64,000 bases of DNA from Herbaspirillum sp. ST 5-3 (GCF_004804275.1 NZ_STGI01000002.1:496001-560000), one strand, 5' to 3'; positions 28,188 to 41,097 are shown, counted from the stretch's first letter. The notes: generated from the sequence alone by a model not told the origin. Program-made: numbers and translations.

Positions 28188-28813
28188 TCAGATGTCAAAG
28201 AAGACCGTCTCGTCCTCGCCCTGTATGCGGATGTCGAAGCGATACACGACTTCATCGTTCAGCTCTTCGCGCTGTGCTACGAGGGTTTTGCGGCGCACTT
28301 CCCATTCGATCAGATTGAGCACCGGATCCTTGGCATTTCGTTCCGCTTCATCGGAAAAATACATGCGCGTGTTCAGTCCGATATTGATCCCGCGCGCCAC
28401 GATCCACAAGTTGATGTGCGGCGCCATTTCGCGTCCGTTGCGGCCGGTGACGGGGCCCGGCTTGATGGTGTCGAACCGGTACACGCCCGTTTCGAAATCC
28501 GAGCAGGCTCGCCCCCAGCCACGGAAGTCCTCATCCACGTCTTTGGCTTGCAGGTCTGCCGGATGCTGGTAGCGTCCCGCTGCATTGGCCTGCCAGATCT
28601 CCAGCAGCACATCGCGCAGCGGCGTGCCTGAACCATCGATCACACGGCCTTCAATCCGGATGCGTTCGCCTTTGGTAGCGGGGCCGGTCAGCACATTCGC
28701 GAAATTCTTCTCGAAGATGTCGAAACCCGCCTGGTTCGGCGCGAGGCCGATATGCACATACGGGCCGGCGGTTTGCGACGCGGTTTCTTTCAAGTGATTG
28801 AGTTGATTGAGCA

Positions 28814-28814
<1 letters not shown>
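28188..28814 (-). CDS. pcaG: Protocatechuate 3,4-dioxygenase alpha subunit
   Basis: This 208-residue subunit forms the intradiol ring-cleavage enzyme with PcaH. It has the dioxygenase beta-sandwich features GPYVHIGLAPN and LLEIWQANAAGRY, and as usual for the alpha subunit it does not hold the full iron site. The ATG at 28814 overlaps the pcaH stop by one base (TGATG), so translation is coupled. Confidence 0.95.
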
Positions 28815-29563
<749 letters not shown>

Positions 29564-29644
29564 TCATGGATTTTTTGGAAAGTGATGAAGCCTAATTTAA
29601 GTCGTAAAAATATTCATGTAAATTGAATTTAAGAACCGACGGTG

Positions 29645-29659
29645 ATAACCTGTGGTTAT
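29645..29659. promoter_or_regulatory. PcaQ-type palindrome at the pcaH/pcaQ divergence
   Basis: ATAACCTGTGGTTAT is a perfect inverted repeat (ATAACC, 3-nt spacer, GGTTAT) with the half-site known for PcaQ in rhizobia, there with a 4-nt spacer. It overlaps the ATG of the LysR gene and lies about 90 bp upstream of pcaH, so it could serve activation of pcaH and negative control of pcaQ itself. Confidence 0.6.
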
Positions 29660-30599
29660 GAATAAAGATCTGTTCCAGAGCCGGATACGCTTGCGGCACT
29701 TGCATTGTTTCCTTGCGGTTGCACAGGAGCGCAATCTGCGCAAGGCGGCCGACAGGTTGCGTCTGAGCCAGCCAGCCGTCTCGAAAACGCTGGTTGAGCT
29801 GGAGGAAATCGTCGGCGCGCGCTTGTTCGAAAGAAACCGGCTCGGCGCGCAGCTCACCCGTGAGGGCGAGACCTTTCTCGCGCGCGCCGTGCCTGCGGTG
29901 GAGGCGCTGGATGCAGTCGGCAATGCGTTGTCGGCGTCCAATGCGCCGATGAATGAATCGGTCGTCATCGGCGCGCTCCCGAGTGTCGCACCCGACCTGT
30001 TGCCGATCGTTCTGGAGGAATACCGGCGCGATCATCCGGATGTGCGCATCACGATCCGGACCTCCGCCAACGCCGCCTTGCTGCAAATGCTCAAGGCGGG
30101 TGAAATGGATTGCGTATTGGGACGCATGGCGGACCCGCAGATGATGGTCGGGCTCGTCTTTGAACTGCTCTACGTCGACCCGCTGATGCTCGTCGTCAGG
30201 TCCGGCCATCCGCTGGCCGGCCGGACATTCCCGTCGCTGACCGAAGTAATGGGCTTTCCTTTCATTGTGCCCTTGAAGGGAACGATTCCCCGGCACAACG
30301 TCGAGAGCTTGCTGCAATCGCACGGCATGGACCTGCCGCGCAACTGCATTGAAACGATTTCGGTATCCGTGGCCCGGGCAATCACTCTGCGCTCCGATGC
30401 AGTCTGGTTCATTTCGGCCGGCGCAATTCGCGATGAACTTGAAGGCCGCAAACTTGTTCAATTGGGTGTGCGCACGGAAGGAACGGAGGAACCAGTCGGA
30501 TTGCTGCACCGAAGCGAAGGCGCACTGACACCGGCGGTACGTGATTTCATGAAGCTCTTGCGAGCGGTCGGGCGTCGCCGTTCCGTGAAAGCCGACTGA
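29658..30599 (+). CDS. pcaQ: LysR-family regulator, PcaQ-like
   Basis: A 313-residue LysR-type regulator with an N-terminal helix-turn-helix (RHLHCFLAVAQERNLRKAA, then LSQPAVSKTLVELEE) and a C-terminal effector domain. PcaQ proteins activate pcaDCHGB-type operons with 3-carboxymuconate or carboxymuconolactone as effector. It is divergent from pcaH, the standard arrangement. The start is ATG 29658, or GTG 29652 two codons earlier; neither has a clear ribosome-binding site, and a palindrome covers the start. Confidence 0.85.
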   Translation: MNKDLFQSRIRLRHLHCFLAVAQERNLRKAADRLRLSQPAVSKTLVELEEIVGARLFERNRLGAQLTREGETFLARAVPAVEALDAVGNALSASNAPMNESVVIGALPSVAPDLLPIVLEEYRRDHPDVRITIRTSANAALLQMLKAGEMDCVLGRMADPQMMVGLVFELLYVDPLMLVVRSGHPLAGRTFPSLTEVMGFPFIVPLKGTIPRHNVESLLQSHGMDLPRNCIETISVSVARAITLRSDAVWFISAGAIRDELEGRKLVQLGVRTEGTEEPVGLLHRSEGALTPAVRDFMKLLRAVGRRRSVKAD

Positions 30600-30687
30600 T
30601 GCAGCATCAGGCCGGACACGCGAAGCAATTAACGAAACGCTTGTTCCCCGTGGCATGACTATGGCACACTGCGCGCTGCACACGAAG

Positions 30688-30718
30688 TTGCCAATCAGGC
30701 TATAAAACAGGCTATAAA
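30688..30718 (+). promoter_or_regulatory. Possible lolC promoter with duplicated -10-like element
   Basis: The 11-bp direct repeat CAGGCTATAAA occurs at 30696-30706 and 30708-30718. The second TATAAA lies 19 bp after TTGCCA (30688-30693), a passable sigma-70 pair. A GC-rich inverted repeat, CCGGGCC/GGCCCGG, follows at 30720-30735 in what would be the leader. Confidence 0.4.
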
Positions 30719-30785
30719 GCCGGGCCTCGGCCCGGATCGCGCCGCGCGCGGCTAAAATTGGGCGACTTCATCCAGGAGCATTCTT

Positions 30786-32051
30786 TTGAGCCTTACGAAA
30801 AACATGCCGTTCGAATGGCTGGTCGGCATGCGCTATACGCGCGCCGGCCGCCGCGGCGGCCGAAACAGTTTCATTTCCTTCATTTCGCTGATTTCCATGG
30901 CTGGCATCGCGCTCGGCGTTGCGGCACTCATCGTCGTGCTTTCCGTGATGAACGGTTTCCAGAAGGAAGTGCGCGACCGGATGCTGTCGGTGCTGTCGCA
31001 TATCGAGGTGTTTGACGCGTCAGGCAGCATGCCTGACTGGAAAGCCACCGCAAAGGAAGCCTTCCAGCTCAAGGAAGTGAAGGGCGCAGCGCCGTATGTC
31101 GCCGCGCAGGCCATGCTGATTCGCGAGGACACTGTGCGCGGCGTCGTGATTCGCGGCATTCTTCCAGAAGAAGAACCCAAGGTTTCCGACGTGGCGTCGC
31201 AGATCCGCGAAGGCAGTTTCACCAGCCTGGCGCCGGGGGAATTCAACATCATCCTCGGCAAGGAGCTGGCGCGCGGCTTGCGCGTCCATGTCGGTGACAA
31301 GGTGACGATGGTGGCGCCGCAAGGGCAGAGCACGCCGGCCGGCGTATTGCCGCGCCTGAAGCAGTTCACGGTCGGCGCTATCTTCGAGGCGGGGCACAAC
31401 GAGTACGATTCCGGACTTGCCTTCATTCACATCGATGACGCAATGCGCATGTTCAAGCTGGACGCGCCGACCGGCCTGCGCCTGCGCGTCGAGGACATGC
31501 AGCGCGCACCGGAAGTCGCGATGGAACTGTCGCATGTCCTGACCGGCAACCTGCTGATCCTCGACTGGTCGAAACAGAATCGCACCTGGTTCGCCGCGGT
31601 GCAGACCGAGAAGCGCATGATGTTCATCATCCTGACTCTGATCATCGCAGTCGCCGCATTCAACCTCGTCTCGACGCTGGTCATGACGGTGACCGACAAG
31701 CAGGCCGATATCGCGATCCTGCGTACCCTGGGCGCATCGCCGGGATCGATCATGAAAATCTTCATCATCCAGGGCGCGCTGGTCGGCTTGTTCGGCACGG
31801 CGATCGGCGTCGGCCTGGGCGTGACCGTGGCGCTCAACATCGATGTGATCGTGCCCTTCATCGAACACCTTCTGGGCGTGCAATTCCTGTCCAAGGATAT
31901 CTACCTGATTACCGCGCTGCCTTCGGATTTGCGATGGCCGGATGTATGGACGATCGGCAGCGTCGCGGTGGTGCTGGCTTTCTTCGCCACCTTGTATCCG
32001 AGCTGGCGTGCCGCCAACGTGCGGCCGGCAGAAGCCTTGCGTTACGAATAA
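30786..32051 (+). CDS. lolC: Lipoprotein-releasing ABC transporter permease LolC/E
   Basis: This 421-residue FtsX-superfamily permease has one N-terminal helix (about residues 30-60), a large periplasmic domain, and three C-terminal helices (about 275-300, 325-355, 385-405). With LolD it extracts lipoproteins from the inner membrane. Only one permease gene is present, so it may act as a homodimer (LolF-like). I chose TTG at 30786 because AGGAGC lies 8 nt upstream; the ATG at 30804 has no such site. It opens the run lolC-GST-lolD-tatD-comEC. Confidence 0.92.
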   Translation: MSLTKNMPFEWLVGMRYTRAGRRGGRNSFISFISLISMAGIALGVAALIVVLSVMNGFQKEVRDRMLSVLSHIEVFDASGSMPDWKATAKEAFQLKEVKGAAPYVAAQAMLIREDTVRGVVIRGILPEEEPKVSDVASQIREGSFTSLAPGEFNIILGKELARGLRVHVGDKVTMVAPQGQSTPAGVLPRLKQFTVGAIFEAGHNEYDSGLAFIHIDDAMRMFKLDAPTGLRLRVEDMQRAPEVAMELSHVLTGNLLILDWSKQNRTWFAAVQTEKRMMFIILTLIIAVAAFNLVSTLVMTVTDKQADIAILRTLGASPGSIMKIFIIQGALVGLFGTAIGVGLGVTVALNIDVIVPFIEHLLGVQFLSKDIYLITALPSDLRWPDVWTIGSVAVVLAFFATLYPSWRAANVRPAEALRYE

Positions 32052-32063
32052 AAAGGAGAAACC

Positions 32064-32672
32064 ATGAAACTCGTCGGCTTGTTTGATTCCCTCTATGTGC
32101 GCCGCGTCGCCGTCTCCCTGCGTTTGTACGGTTTCGAGTTCGAGCATGTGGCGCTTTCCGTTTTCCGTCATCAGGACGAGATGCGCAAGATCAACCCGCT
32201 GCTGAAAGTGCCGATGCTGATCCTCGACAGTGGCGAGAAGCTGATGGAAAGCAGCTTCATCCTCGATTTCCTCGATGGTGAAGTCGCACCTGAAAAACGC
32301 TTGATGCCGTCGGCAGGCCCCGCACGCCGCAAGGTGCAACAGCAGTGCGCAACCGCCTTGCTCGCCGGTGAAAAGGCGGTGCAGATTGTCTACGAGACCA
32401 CGCTGCGCCCGAAAGAATTCTGCTACACCCCTTGGGTGACCCGTTGCACCGAGCAGATGCACACCGCATTCGGCATGCTTGAAGCTCTGCCGCCATCGCC
32501 CGCCCTGTCCGGCGCGCCTCTCACTCAGGCGGACGTGACCAGCGCGGTGGTCATGCGCTTTGCGCAGTTCGTGCTGCCGACCGAATTCCCGACAGGCCGT
32601 TATCCGCAGCTGGAACGTTTGTCCGCCTATTGCGAAGCCTTGCCGGCATTCGCACAGACTCCCTTGGAATGA
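32064..32672 (+). CDS. Glutathione S-transferase-like protein
   Basis: A 202-residue protein with an N-terminal thioredoxin-like GST domain ([19 protein letters not shown]; cis-Pro in [17 protein letters not shown]) and a C-terminal helical domain. No specific substrate can be read. It lies 12 bp after lolC and overlaps lolD by 4 nt, so it is translated inside the lol operon between the permease and its ATPase, where an unrelated gene would not be expected. Confidence 0.85.
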   Translation: MKLVGLFDSLYVRRVAVSLRLYGFEFEHVALSVFRHQDEMRKINPLLKVPMLILDSGEKLMESSFILDFLDGEVAPEKRLMPSAGPARRKVQQQCATALLAGEKAVQIVYETTLRPKEFCYTPWVTRCTEQMHTAFGMLEALPPSPALSGAPLTQADVTSAVVMRFAQFVLPTEFPTGRYPQLERLSAYCEALPAFAQTPLE

Positions 32673-33361
32673 CGATGGACCAGATCGTATTGTCTTGCCG
32701 CGGCCTGGCGAAAACATTCACCCAGGGAAAATACTCGGTCAATGTTCTCAAGGGCGTCGATTTCAGCGTTTCCAGAGGCGAGCGGGTTGCCATCGTCGGC
32801 GCATCCGGCTCCGGCAAGTCGACCTTGCTGCATCTGCTCGGCGGACTGGATGTGCCATCCGCCGGCAACGTGATGCTGCTCGGGCAGGATTTCGCCAGTC
32901 TCAACGAAAAAGCGCGCGGAGAGCTGCGCAACAAGTCGCTCGGTTTTGTGTATCAGTTCCACCATTTGCTGCCGGAGTTTTCCGCGCTCGACAACGTTGC
33001 GATGCCCCTGATGATCCGCAGGCAAAGCCGCGATGACGCGCATGAAGCTGCGCAACAAGTCCTCGCGCGTGTCGGGCTCGCCAATCGGGTGACGCACGTG
33101 CCGGGCGAACTGTCCGGTGGCGAACGGCAGCGGGTAGCGCTGGCGCGCGCGCTGGTGACCCAGCCTGCCTGTGTTCTGGCCGACGAGCCGACAGGCAATC
33201 TCGACCGCGCGACCGCACACAAGACCTTCGACCTGATGCTCGAGTTGTCGCGCACGCTCGGCACCGCCTTTGTCATCGTCACCCACGATATCGAACTTGC
33301 GCGGCATTGCGACCGCGTCTTGCGCCTGACCGAGGATGGTTTGCATCCCTATGTGGATTGA
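32669..33361 (+). CDS. lolD: Lipoprotein-releasing ABC transporter ATPase LolD
   Basis: A 230-residue ATPase with Walker [10 protein letters not shown], signature [15 protein letters not shown], Walker [13 protein letters not shown] and the switch His in VTHDIELA. It powers LolC. The start is ATG 32669, overlapping the GST-like stop (a second ATG at 32675 is possible). The 3' end overlaps tatD by 11 nt. Confidence 0.93.
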   Translation: MTMDQIVLSCRGLAKTFTQGKYSVNVLKGVDFSVSRGERVAIVGASGSGKSTLLHLLGGLDVPSAGNVMLLGQDFASLNEKARGELRNKSLGFVYQFHHLLPEFSALDNVAMPLMIRRQSRDDAHEAAQQVLARVGLANRVTHVPGELSGGERQRVALARALVTQPACVLADEPTGNLDRATAHKTFDLMLELSRTLGTAFVIVTHDIELARHCDRVLRLTEDGLHPYVD

Positions 33362-34148
33362 CACGCATTGCCATCTCGATGCGAGCGAGTTCGCGGGTGA
33401 GTCCGACGCGGTGGCAGCGCGTGCTGCGAGACAGAATGTTTCGCAGATCGTGATCCCGGCGGTCGCCTGCAGCAACTTCGCAGCCGTGCAAGATCTGGCG
33501 CGGCAAAACACCAACTGCACCTACGCGCTCGGCATTCATCCCATCTTCGTGCCGCAGGCGACTGAGAGCGACCTGGAAGCCGTGCGCGAGGCCGTCCGGC
33601 AAGCGATGGATGATGCGCACTTCGTTGCCGTTGGCGAAATTGGCCTCGATTTCTTCCTGCCGGATCTGAGCTCAGGGCCGATGCGGGAAAAGCAGGAGTT
33701 TTTCTATAGCGAACAACTGAAAATCGCACGCGACTTTGATCTTCCCGTGCTGCTGCATATTCGCCGCTCGCAAGACACCATCCTCAAATATTTGCGCCGG
33801 ATCACGGTTCCCGGCGGCATCGCGCATGCGTTCAACGGCAGTTTCCAGCAGGCCGACACTTTCATCGGATTGGGTTTCAAGCTCGGTTTCGGCGGCGCGA
33901 TGACTTTTCCGCGTGCATTGCAGATCCGGCGTCTTGCCGCAGAGCTGCCGCAGGAAGCGCTGGTTCTGGAGACAGATGCGCCCGATATTCCTCCCGCCTG
34001 GATTCATCGCATGCGTAACAGCCCGGAGGAATTGCCGCGCATCGGCCAGGTCCTTGCGGAGCTGCGCGGCATCGCCGCCGAGTCGGTCGCGCAAATCACC
34101 TCGGAAAATGCGCGCGAAGTGTTGCCGCGCCTCATCCATGTAGCCTAG
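33351..34148 (+). CDS. TatD-family metal-dependent hydrolase
   Basis: This 265-residue TIM-barrel enzyme has the metal motif [11 protein letters not shown] at its N-terminus, further ligands in GEIGLDF, LLHIRRS and IAHAFNGS, and ETDAPD near the C-terminus. TatD-like proteins are 3'-5' DNases or deoxyribonucleases with a role in DNA repair. I chose the ATG at 33351 ([10 protein letters not shown]), overlapping lolD by 11 nt. comEC follows after 3 bp. Confidence 0.92.
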   Translation: MWIDTHCHLDASEFAGESDAVAARAARQNVSQIVIPAVACSNFAAVQDLARQNTNCTYALGIHPIFVPQATESDLEAVREAVRQAMDDAHFVAVGEIGLDFFLPDLSSGPMREKQEFFYSEQLKIARDFDLPVLLHIRRSQDTILKYLRRITVPGGIAHAFNGSFQQADTFIGLGFKLGFGGAMTFPRALQIRRLAAELPQEALVLETDAPDIPPAWIHRMRNSPEELPRIGQVLAELRGIAAESVAQITSENAREVLPRLIHVA

Positions 34149-34151
34149 CGA

Positions 34152-36572
34152 ATGCGCAGCATCGTCATCGGTTTCGTCGCCGGCGCTGCCGTATTGCAGA
34201 ATCAGGCCGCATTGCCGTCATCGACTCTTCTGGCGCTGCTGCTCGCGCTTGCGATATTGTCCGCATTGCGTTCGCGCAGCGTGCAGAGAAAAGCCGTACG
34301 CATTCCATTGCTCGCGAGCTGCGGCGCCATTGCCGGCTTCGCCTGGGCCGGATTGTTCGCGCAGCACTATCTCGGGAACGCATTGCCCAGGGATTGGGAA
34401 GGGCGTGACATCACGGTGGTCGGAACGATCGACAGTCTTCCTTACCGCTTTGACCAAGGTGTCCGATTCAATTTTGCGGTCGAACGCATCCTCGCCGCGG
34501 ATGATGCAGCGCCGGTTGTGCCGCCGCGGCTTGCCTTGTCCTGGTATTCCGCATTTCACGGCGAAGATCTGCAGGGCGTCGGCGACGTGCAGCCCGGCGA
34601 ACGTTGGCAACTGACGGTTCGCCTGCGACGCCCGCACGGCAACGCCAATCCCGATGGTTTTGACTATGAAGTATGGTTGCTGGAGCAGAACCTGCGCGCG
34701 ACCGGCTATGTGCGTCCCGATCGTCGCTCGTCGCTGAAAAACGAGCGGCTGGATGCCTTTGTCCCGCGCTTCGGCAATGCCGTCGAACGATGCCGGGCCT
34801 GGCTGCGCGACCGCATACTCGCCGCCTTGCCGGGCAAGGAATATGCAGGTGTGATCGTGGCACTGGTCATCGGCGATCAGCGCGCGATCAATCAGTCTGA
34901 CTGGAAGGTGTTCAACCGCACGGGTATCGGACATCTGGTCTCGATCTCCGGTCTGCACATCACGATGATTGCCGGGCTGTTCGCTGCTGCCGCGTTCGCA
35001 CTATGGCGCCGCTCCTTCTTCACGCGGGCACAGTTGCCGCTGATTCTGCCGGCGCAAAAGTTCGCTGCGCTGGTCGGCGCCGCGACCGCATTGCTGTATG
35101 TGCTGCTTGCCGGATTCGGCGTGCCCGCACAGCGCACGCTCTACATGCTGTCCGTGGTGGCCGCCGCACTCTGGCTCGGGCGCATCACCAGCGTCTCCCA
35201 CGTGTTGTGCGCGGCACTGGGCATCGTTGTGCTGCTCGATCCCTGGGCAGTCCTGTGGCCGGGGTTCTGGTTGTCCTTCGGCGCTGTGGCCATCATCCTG
35301 TACGCATCGACCGGGCGCGGGTATGCGCCAACAAGCGGCCTGACGACGAAGGAAAAACTGTTGGCGACGCTCGCGAGTGCGAGCCGGACACAATATGTCG
35401 TTACGCTGGGCCTGGTACCTTTGACGATGTTATTATTCGGCCAGATTTCGTTGATCAGCCCGCTCGCCAACGCGATCGCAATTCCCTTGGTCAGCTTTCT
35501 CGTGACACCGCTCGCACTCGCCGGCAGCGTATTGCCGGCGCCCCTGGCAAACTGGGTACTGGGCTTTGCGCATCTGCTGGTCGATTGGCTGGCACAATCC
35601 CTTCAGTGGATGAGTGCGTTTCCCGCCGCGGTCTGGGCCGCGCCGATTCCCCCATGGTGGGCCTTCCTCGCAGCGCTGATCGGCACCTTGTGGCTGCTCG
35701 CTCCTGCCGGCTGGCCTGCTCGCTGGCTGGGCATCGTGGGCTTGTTTCCGATCTTCCTGAACAAGGCGGCACATCCTTCCGAAGGCGAAATGTGGGTCAC
35801 CGCGTTTGATGTCGGACAGGGCATGGCACTGCTGGTGGAGACGCCGCATCGACGCTTGCTGTATGACACCGGTCCAGCGTATTCCACGGAATCGGACGGT
35901 GGAAATCGCGTCATCTTGCCCTATCTGAAAGCGCGTGGCATTACTAGCCTGGATTTGGTAATTGTTTCCCATACCGACAACGATCATTCTGGCGGTGCCT
36001 TGTCGATTCTCGACGAGCTTGAGGTCGCCTCGGTCTCGTCCTCGCTTCCGTCGGGGCATGCCGTCGTCACCCGCGCGCGCAATCATCAACGCTGCGAGGC
36101 AGGGCAGTCGTGGAGTTGGGACGATATCCGCTTCGACATGCTGCATCCGACCGCCGACAGCTATGATGTGGCGAGATTGAAGCCGAATGCGCGCAGCTGT
36201 ACGCTGAAGATCACTATCGGCACGCACGCTATCCTGCTGCCGGGGGATATCGAAGCCGGTCAGGAAGCGGAACTGCTCGACAAGGATCGAGAGCAATTGC
36301 GCGCGTCGGTGCTGCTCGCACCGCATCATGGCAGCGGCACTTCATCGACCGCACGTTTCCTCCAGGCGGTGCAACCGGATATCGCGCTGTTCCAGGTCGG
36401 TTATCGTAACCGCTACCATCATCCGAAAGCCGAAGTCTTCGCGCGCTACGGCGAGATGGGAATCAAGCGCATACGTAGCGACGATTCCGGGGCGATTACG
36501 CTGCGCTTCGGCCCGGCGCTCGATGTCAGGGAATATCGCACTGATCATGCACGCTACTGGTATGAGCGCTAG
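34152..36572 (+). CDS. comEC: DNA uptake channel protein ComEC/Rec2
   Basis: An 806-residue inner-membrane protein. An N-terminal DUF4131/OB-like region (about residues 30-200) is followed by the multi-helix Competence domain (about 230-540; GHLVSISGLHITMIAGL). A C-terminal beta-lactamase-fold domain closes it (DVGQGMALLVET, SHTDNDHSGG, LAPHHGSGTS), which is thought to degrade the non-transforming strand. It moves single-stranded DNA into the cytoplasm during transformation. No other competence genes are seen in the window. Confidence 0.92.
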   Translation: MRSIVIGFVAGAAVLQNQAALPSSTLLALLLALAILSALRSRSVQRKAVRIPLLASCGAIAGFAWAGLFAQHYLGNALPRDWEGRDITVVGTIDSLPYRFDQGVRFNFAVERILAADDAAPVVPPRLALSWYSAFHGEDLQGVGDVQPGERWQLTVRLRRPHGNANPDGFDYEVWLLEQNLRATGYVRPDRRSSLKNERLDAFVPRFGNAVERCRAWLRDRILAALPGKEYAGVIVALVIGDQRAINQSDWKVFNRTGIGHLVSISGLHITMIAGLFAAAAFALWRRSFFTRAQLPLILPAQKFAALVGAATALLYVLLAGFGVPAQRTLYMLSVVAAALWLGRITSVSHVLCAALGIVVLLDPWAVLWPGFWLSFGAVAIILYASTGRGYAPTSGLTTKEKLLATLASASRTQYVVTLGLVPLTMLLFGQISLISPLANAIAIPLVSFLVTPLALAGSVLPAPLANWVLGFAHLLVDWLAQSLQWMSAFPAAVWAAPIPPWWAFLAALIGTLWLLAPAGWPARWLGIVGLFPIFLNKAAHPSEGEMWVTAFDVGQGMALLVETPHRRLLYDTGPAYSTESDGGNRVILPYLKARGITSLDLVIVSHTDNDHSGGALSILDELEVASVSSSLPSGHAVVTRARNHQRCEAGQSWSWDDIRFDMLHPTADSYDVARLKPNARSCTLKITIGTHAILLPGDIEAGQEAELLDKDREQLRASVLLAPHHGSGTSSTARFLQAVQPDIALFQVGYRNRYHHPKAEVFARYGEMGIKRIRSDDSGAITLRFGPALDVREYRTDHARYWYER

Positions 36573-36682
36573 GCGAACCGCTATTTCCGCCGGCCTGCGC
36601 GTGGGCTTTGCCCCAATCGAATTACAATGCAGGACAATTTTTGATTGCTCGACGTAGCAAGGATTGCAACGAATACAAGACA

Positions 36683-37480
36683 ATGAGCCGACCAATCATC
36701 CACTTTGCGCACGCAAACAGTTTTCCGGCGGGGACCTACCGCGTGTTTTTCGATCACCTGAAGAAGCATTACGACGTGCAGGCACTTGCCATGCATGCGC
36801 ACGATCCTGCCTACCCGGTAAGCAATGGCTGGGCGGCACTGGCGCAGGAACTATGCGATACGCTGGCGGCGCGTTATGCCGAACCGGTCATACTCGCCGG
36901 ACATTCGATGGGCGGCATGCTTTGCCTGATGGCCGCCAGGGCGAGGCCCGATCTCGTGCGCTGCGTGATTTTGCTGGACTCGCCTGTCGTTGCGGGCTGG
37001 CGTGCATTCCTGTTGCGGATAGCGAAGCGAATGGGCGTCGACAACAAGTTCTCTCCTGCGCGGTTTTCGGAAAAGCGTCGCAACGTCTGGCCGGACGCGG
37101 AGGCCGCCTATGCGCACTTCGCATCCAAGCCGATGTTCGCCGTGTGGCCGCCCGAGGTCTTGCGCGACTATATCGAACATGGACTTGCGCCGCACCGGGA
37201 TGGCGTCACCTTGCGTTTCAGGCGGGAGACGGAGACCGCCGTCTATCGCACGCTACCGCACGACTTGGGCGCCCTTGCGCATCGTGGCTTTCCCGTCCCG
37301 GTCGGCTTTGTCGGCGGCGAGCATTCGGTCGAATGCCGCCAGGCCGGACTTGGCGCTACACGGCGACTGGTCGGCCGGCATTTCGCCCAGGTGCCCGGCG
37401 GCCACCTGTTTCCCATGGAGTCGCCTGCAGTGGCAGCCAATGCGGTGCACGCGATGATCAAATCACTCATTCGTTCCTGA
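36683..37480 (+). CDS. Alpha/beta hydrolase
   Basis: A 265-residue alpha/beta hydrolase with the HG-like oxyanion region (FAHANSFPAGTY), nucleophile elbow GHSMGGM (Ser near residue 74) and a C-terminal His in PGGHLFPME. The substrate is unknown. I chose the ATG at 36683 (MSRPIIHFAHA); an open frame to 36608 has no clear start. It ends 7 bp before the LpxR-like gene, so the two may form an operon of envelope or lipid function. Confidence 0.82.
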   Translation: MSRPIIHFAHANSFPAGTYRVFFDHLKKHYDVQALAMHAHDPAYPVSNGWAALAQELCDTLAARYAEPVILAGHSMGGMLCLMAARARPDLVRCVILLDSPVVAGWRAFLLRIAKRMGVDNKFSPARFSEKRRNVWPDAEAAYAHFASKPMFAVWPPEVLRDYIEHGLAPHRDGVTLRFRRETETAVYRTLPHDLGALAHRGFPVPVGFVGGEHSVECRQAGLGATRRLVGRHFAQVPGGHLFPMESPAVAANAVHAMIKSLIRS

Positions 37481-37487
37481 AATCACC

Positions 37488-38429
37488 ATGCGCGATTCGT
37501 ACCGTCAATACATCGCCGGCTGCATTTTGCTCGCTGTCAGCAACTGGGCCGGCGCCGGCACACTGAGCGGTCTGCTCGCCGATTATCAAACCGTTCGCGC
37601 CGAGGGCAGGAGTGCGCATGTCGTTGACATCGACAATGACACCTTGTTGCTCAACCGGAATGACGGGTTTTATACCAGCGGCATGCGCTACGCTTATACA
37701 CAGACCCTGGAAAGAGGGAGTCAAGCGACGACATTCGGCTGGAGAGTCGGCCAGGAGCTGTACACTGCTTCTGACATCAAATTGCCGCCCGCGCTGATCG
37801 GCCCACCCAATCATCCCTATGCCGGTTGGCTGTACGGCGGCTTTTTCAAGGAAGTCGCCAACGCGGATGGCACGCATACCCGCATCGGCATCGACCTCGG
37901 CTGTCTTGGTCCGTGCGCGGGTGGCGACTGGACACAGACGACATTCCATCGCATTTTGCATCAGCCGTTGCCCCAGGCCTGGAGCAAGCAGGTACGAAAC
38001 GAGGCCGGCGTCGTCCTGTATGCGGATGTTGCGCCCATACGCTGGTCGCCTGCCTCACACATGGATGTGACGCCCAGTCTGAACGGACGCTTCGGAAACA
38101 TATTTGCGGATGTCGGCGCCGGCCTTCTCGTCCGTGCCGGGCAATTGAGCAATTTGCCGACGAAGTCGACGTTTTACGGTTTTTTGCGTACCGATGCGCG
38201 CGCGGTCGGTTACAACGCGACATTGCAGGGCGGGTATTTTTCCAGAAACAATCCGCACACCGTGGACCCGAAACGTTTCGTCGGTGAAGCGGAAGCCGGT
38301 GTCGTCTGGAATCGCGGGGTATTCGGGGCGCGCATGTCCCTGGTCCGGCGCAGCAACGAAATACGGGAATTGGCGAATTCGATCGGCGCCCAGAGCTACC
38401 TTCATCTGCAATTTTCCTACACGCCGTGA
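37488..38429 (+). CDS. LpxR-type lipid A 3'-O-deacylase (DUF2219)
   Basis: A 313-residue protein with a signal peptide (cut near residue 23, AGA-GT) and a beta-barrel pattern ending in an aromatic residue two positions from the C-terminus (FSYTP). The DND motif (DIDNDTLLLNRNDG, residues about 47-60) and the QTTFHRIL segment match the Asn/Asp and His regions of the LpxR active site. LpxR removes the 3'-linked acyloxyacyl chain of lipid A in the outer membrane and so changes endotoxin structure. It follows an alpha/beta hydrolase gene by 7 bp. Confidence 0.8.
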   Translation: MRDSYRQYIAGCILLAVSNWAGAGTLSGLLADYQTVRAEGRSAHVVDIDNDTLLLNRNDGFYTSGMRYAYTQTLERGSQATTFGWRVGQELYTASDIKLPPALIGPPNHPYAGWLYGGFFKEVANADGTHTRIGIDLGCLGPCAGGDWTQTTFHRILHQPLPQAWSKQVRNEAGVVLYADVAPIRWSPASHMDVTPSLNGRFGNIFADVGAGLLVRAGQLSNLPTKSTFYGFLRTDARAVGYNATLQGGYFSRNNPHTVDPKRFVGEAEAGVVWNRGVFGARMSLVRRSNEIRELANSIGAQSYLHLQFSYTP

Positions 38430-38507
38430 GCGTGCGCTGTTTCAGAATGCGGGATGTGACAAAGGCATAAAAATCCGGAAAGAGGGCGATCGAAAACCGG
38501 TTTGAGG

Positions 38508-41061
<2,554 letters not shown>

Positions 41062-41078
41062 TCGGTCTTGCGGTATTC

Positions 41079-41097
41079 GGGTGTGCGCGACACACCC
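41079..41097 (+). repeat. Small hairpin between kdsA and eno
   Basis: The inverted repeat GGGTGTG/CACACCC has a 5-nt loop (CGCGA), 18 bp after the kdsA stop. No T run follows, so it is not a standard intrinsic terminator. It may stabilise the pyrG-kdsA transcript end. Confidence 0.4.

Noticed and set aside
30720-30735. CCGGGCC/GGCCCGG inverted repeat considered as a terminator of pcaQ
   Set aside because: It lies about 120 bp past the stop, after promoter-like sequence, and has no T run.
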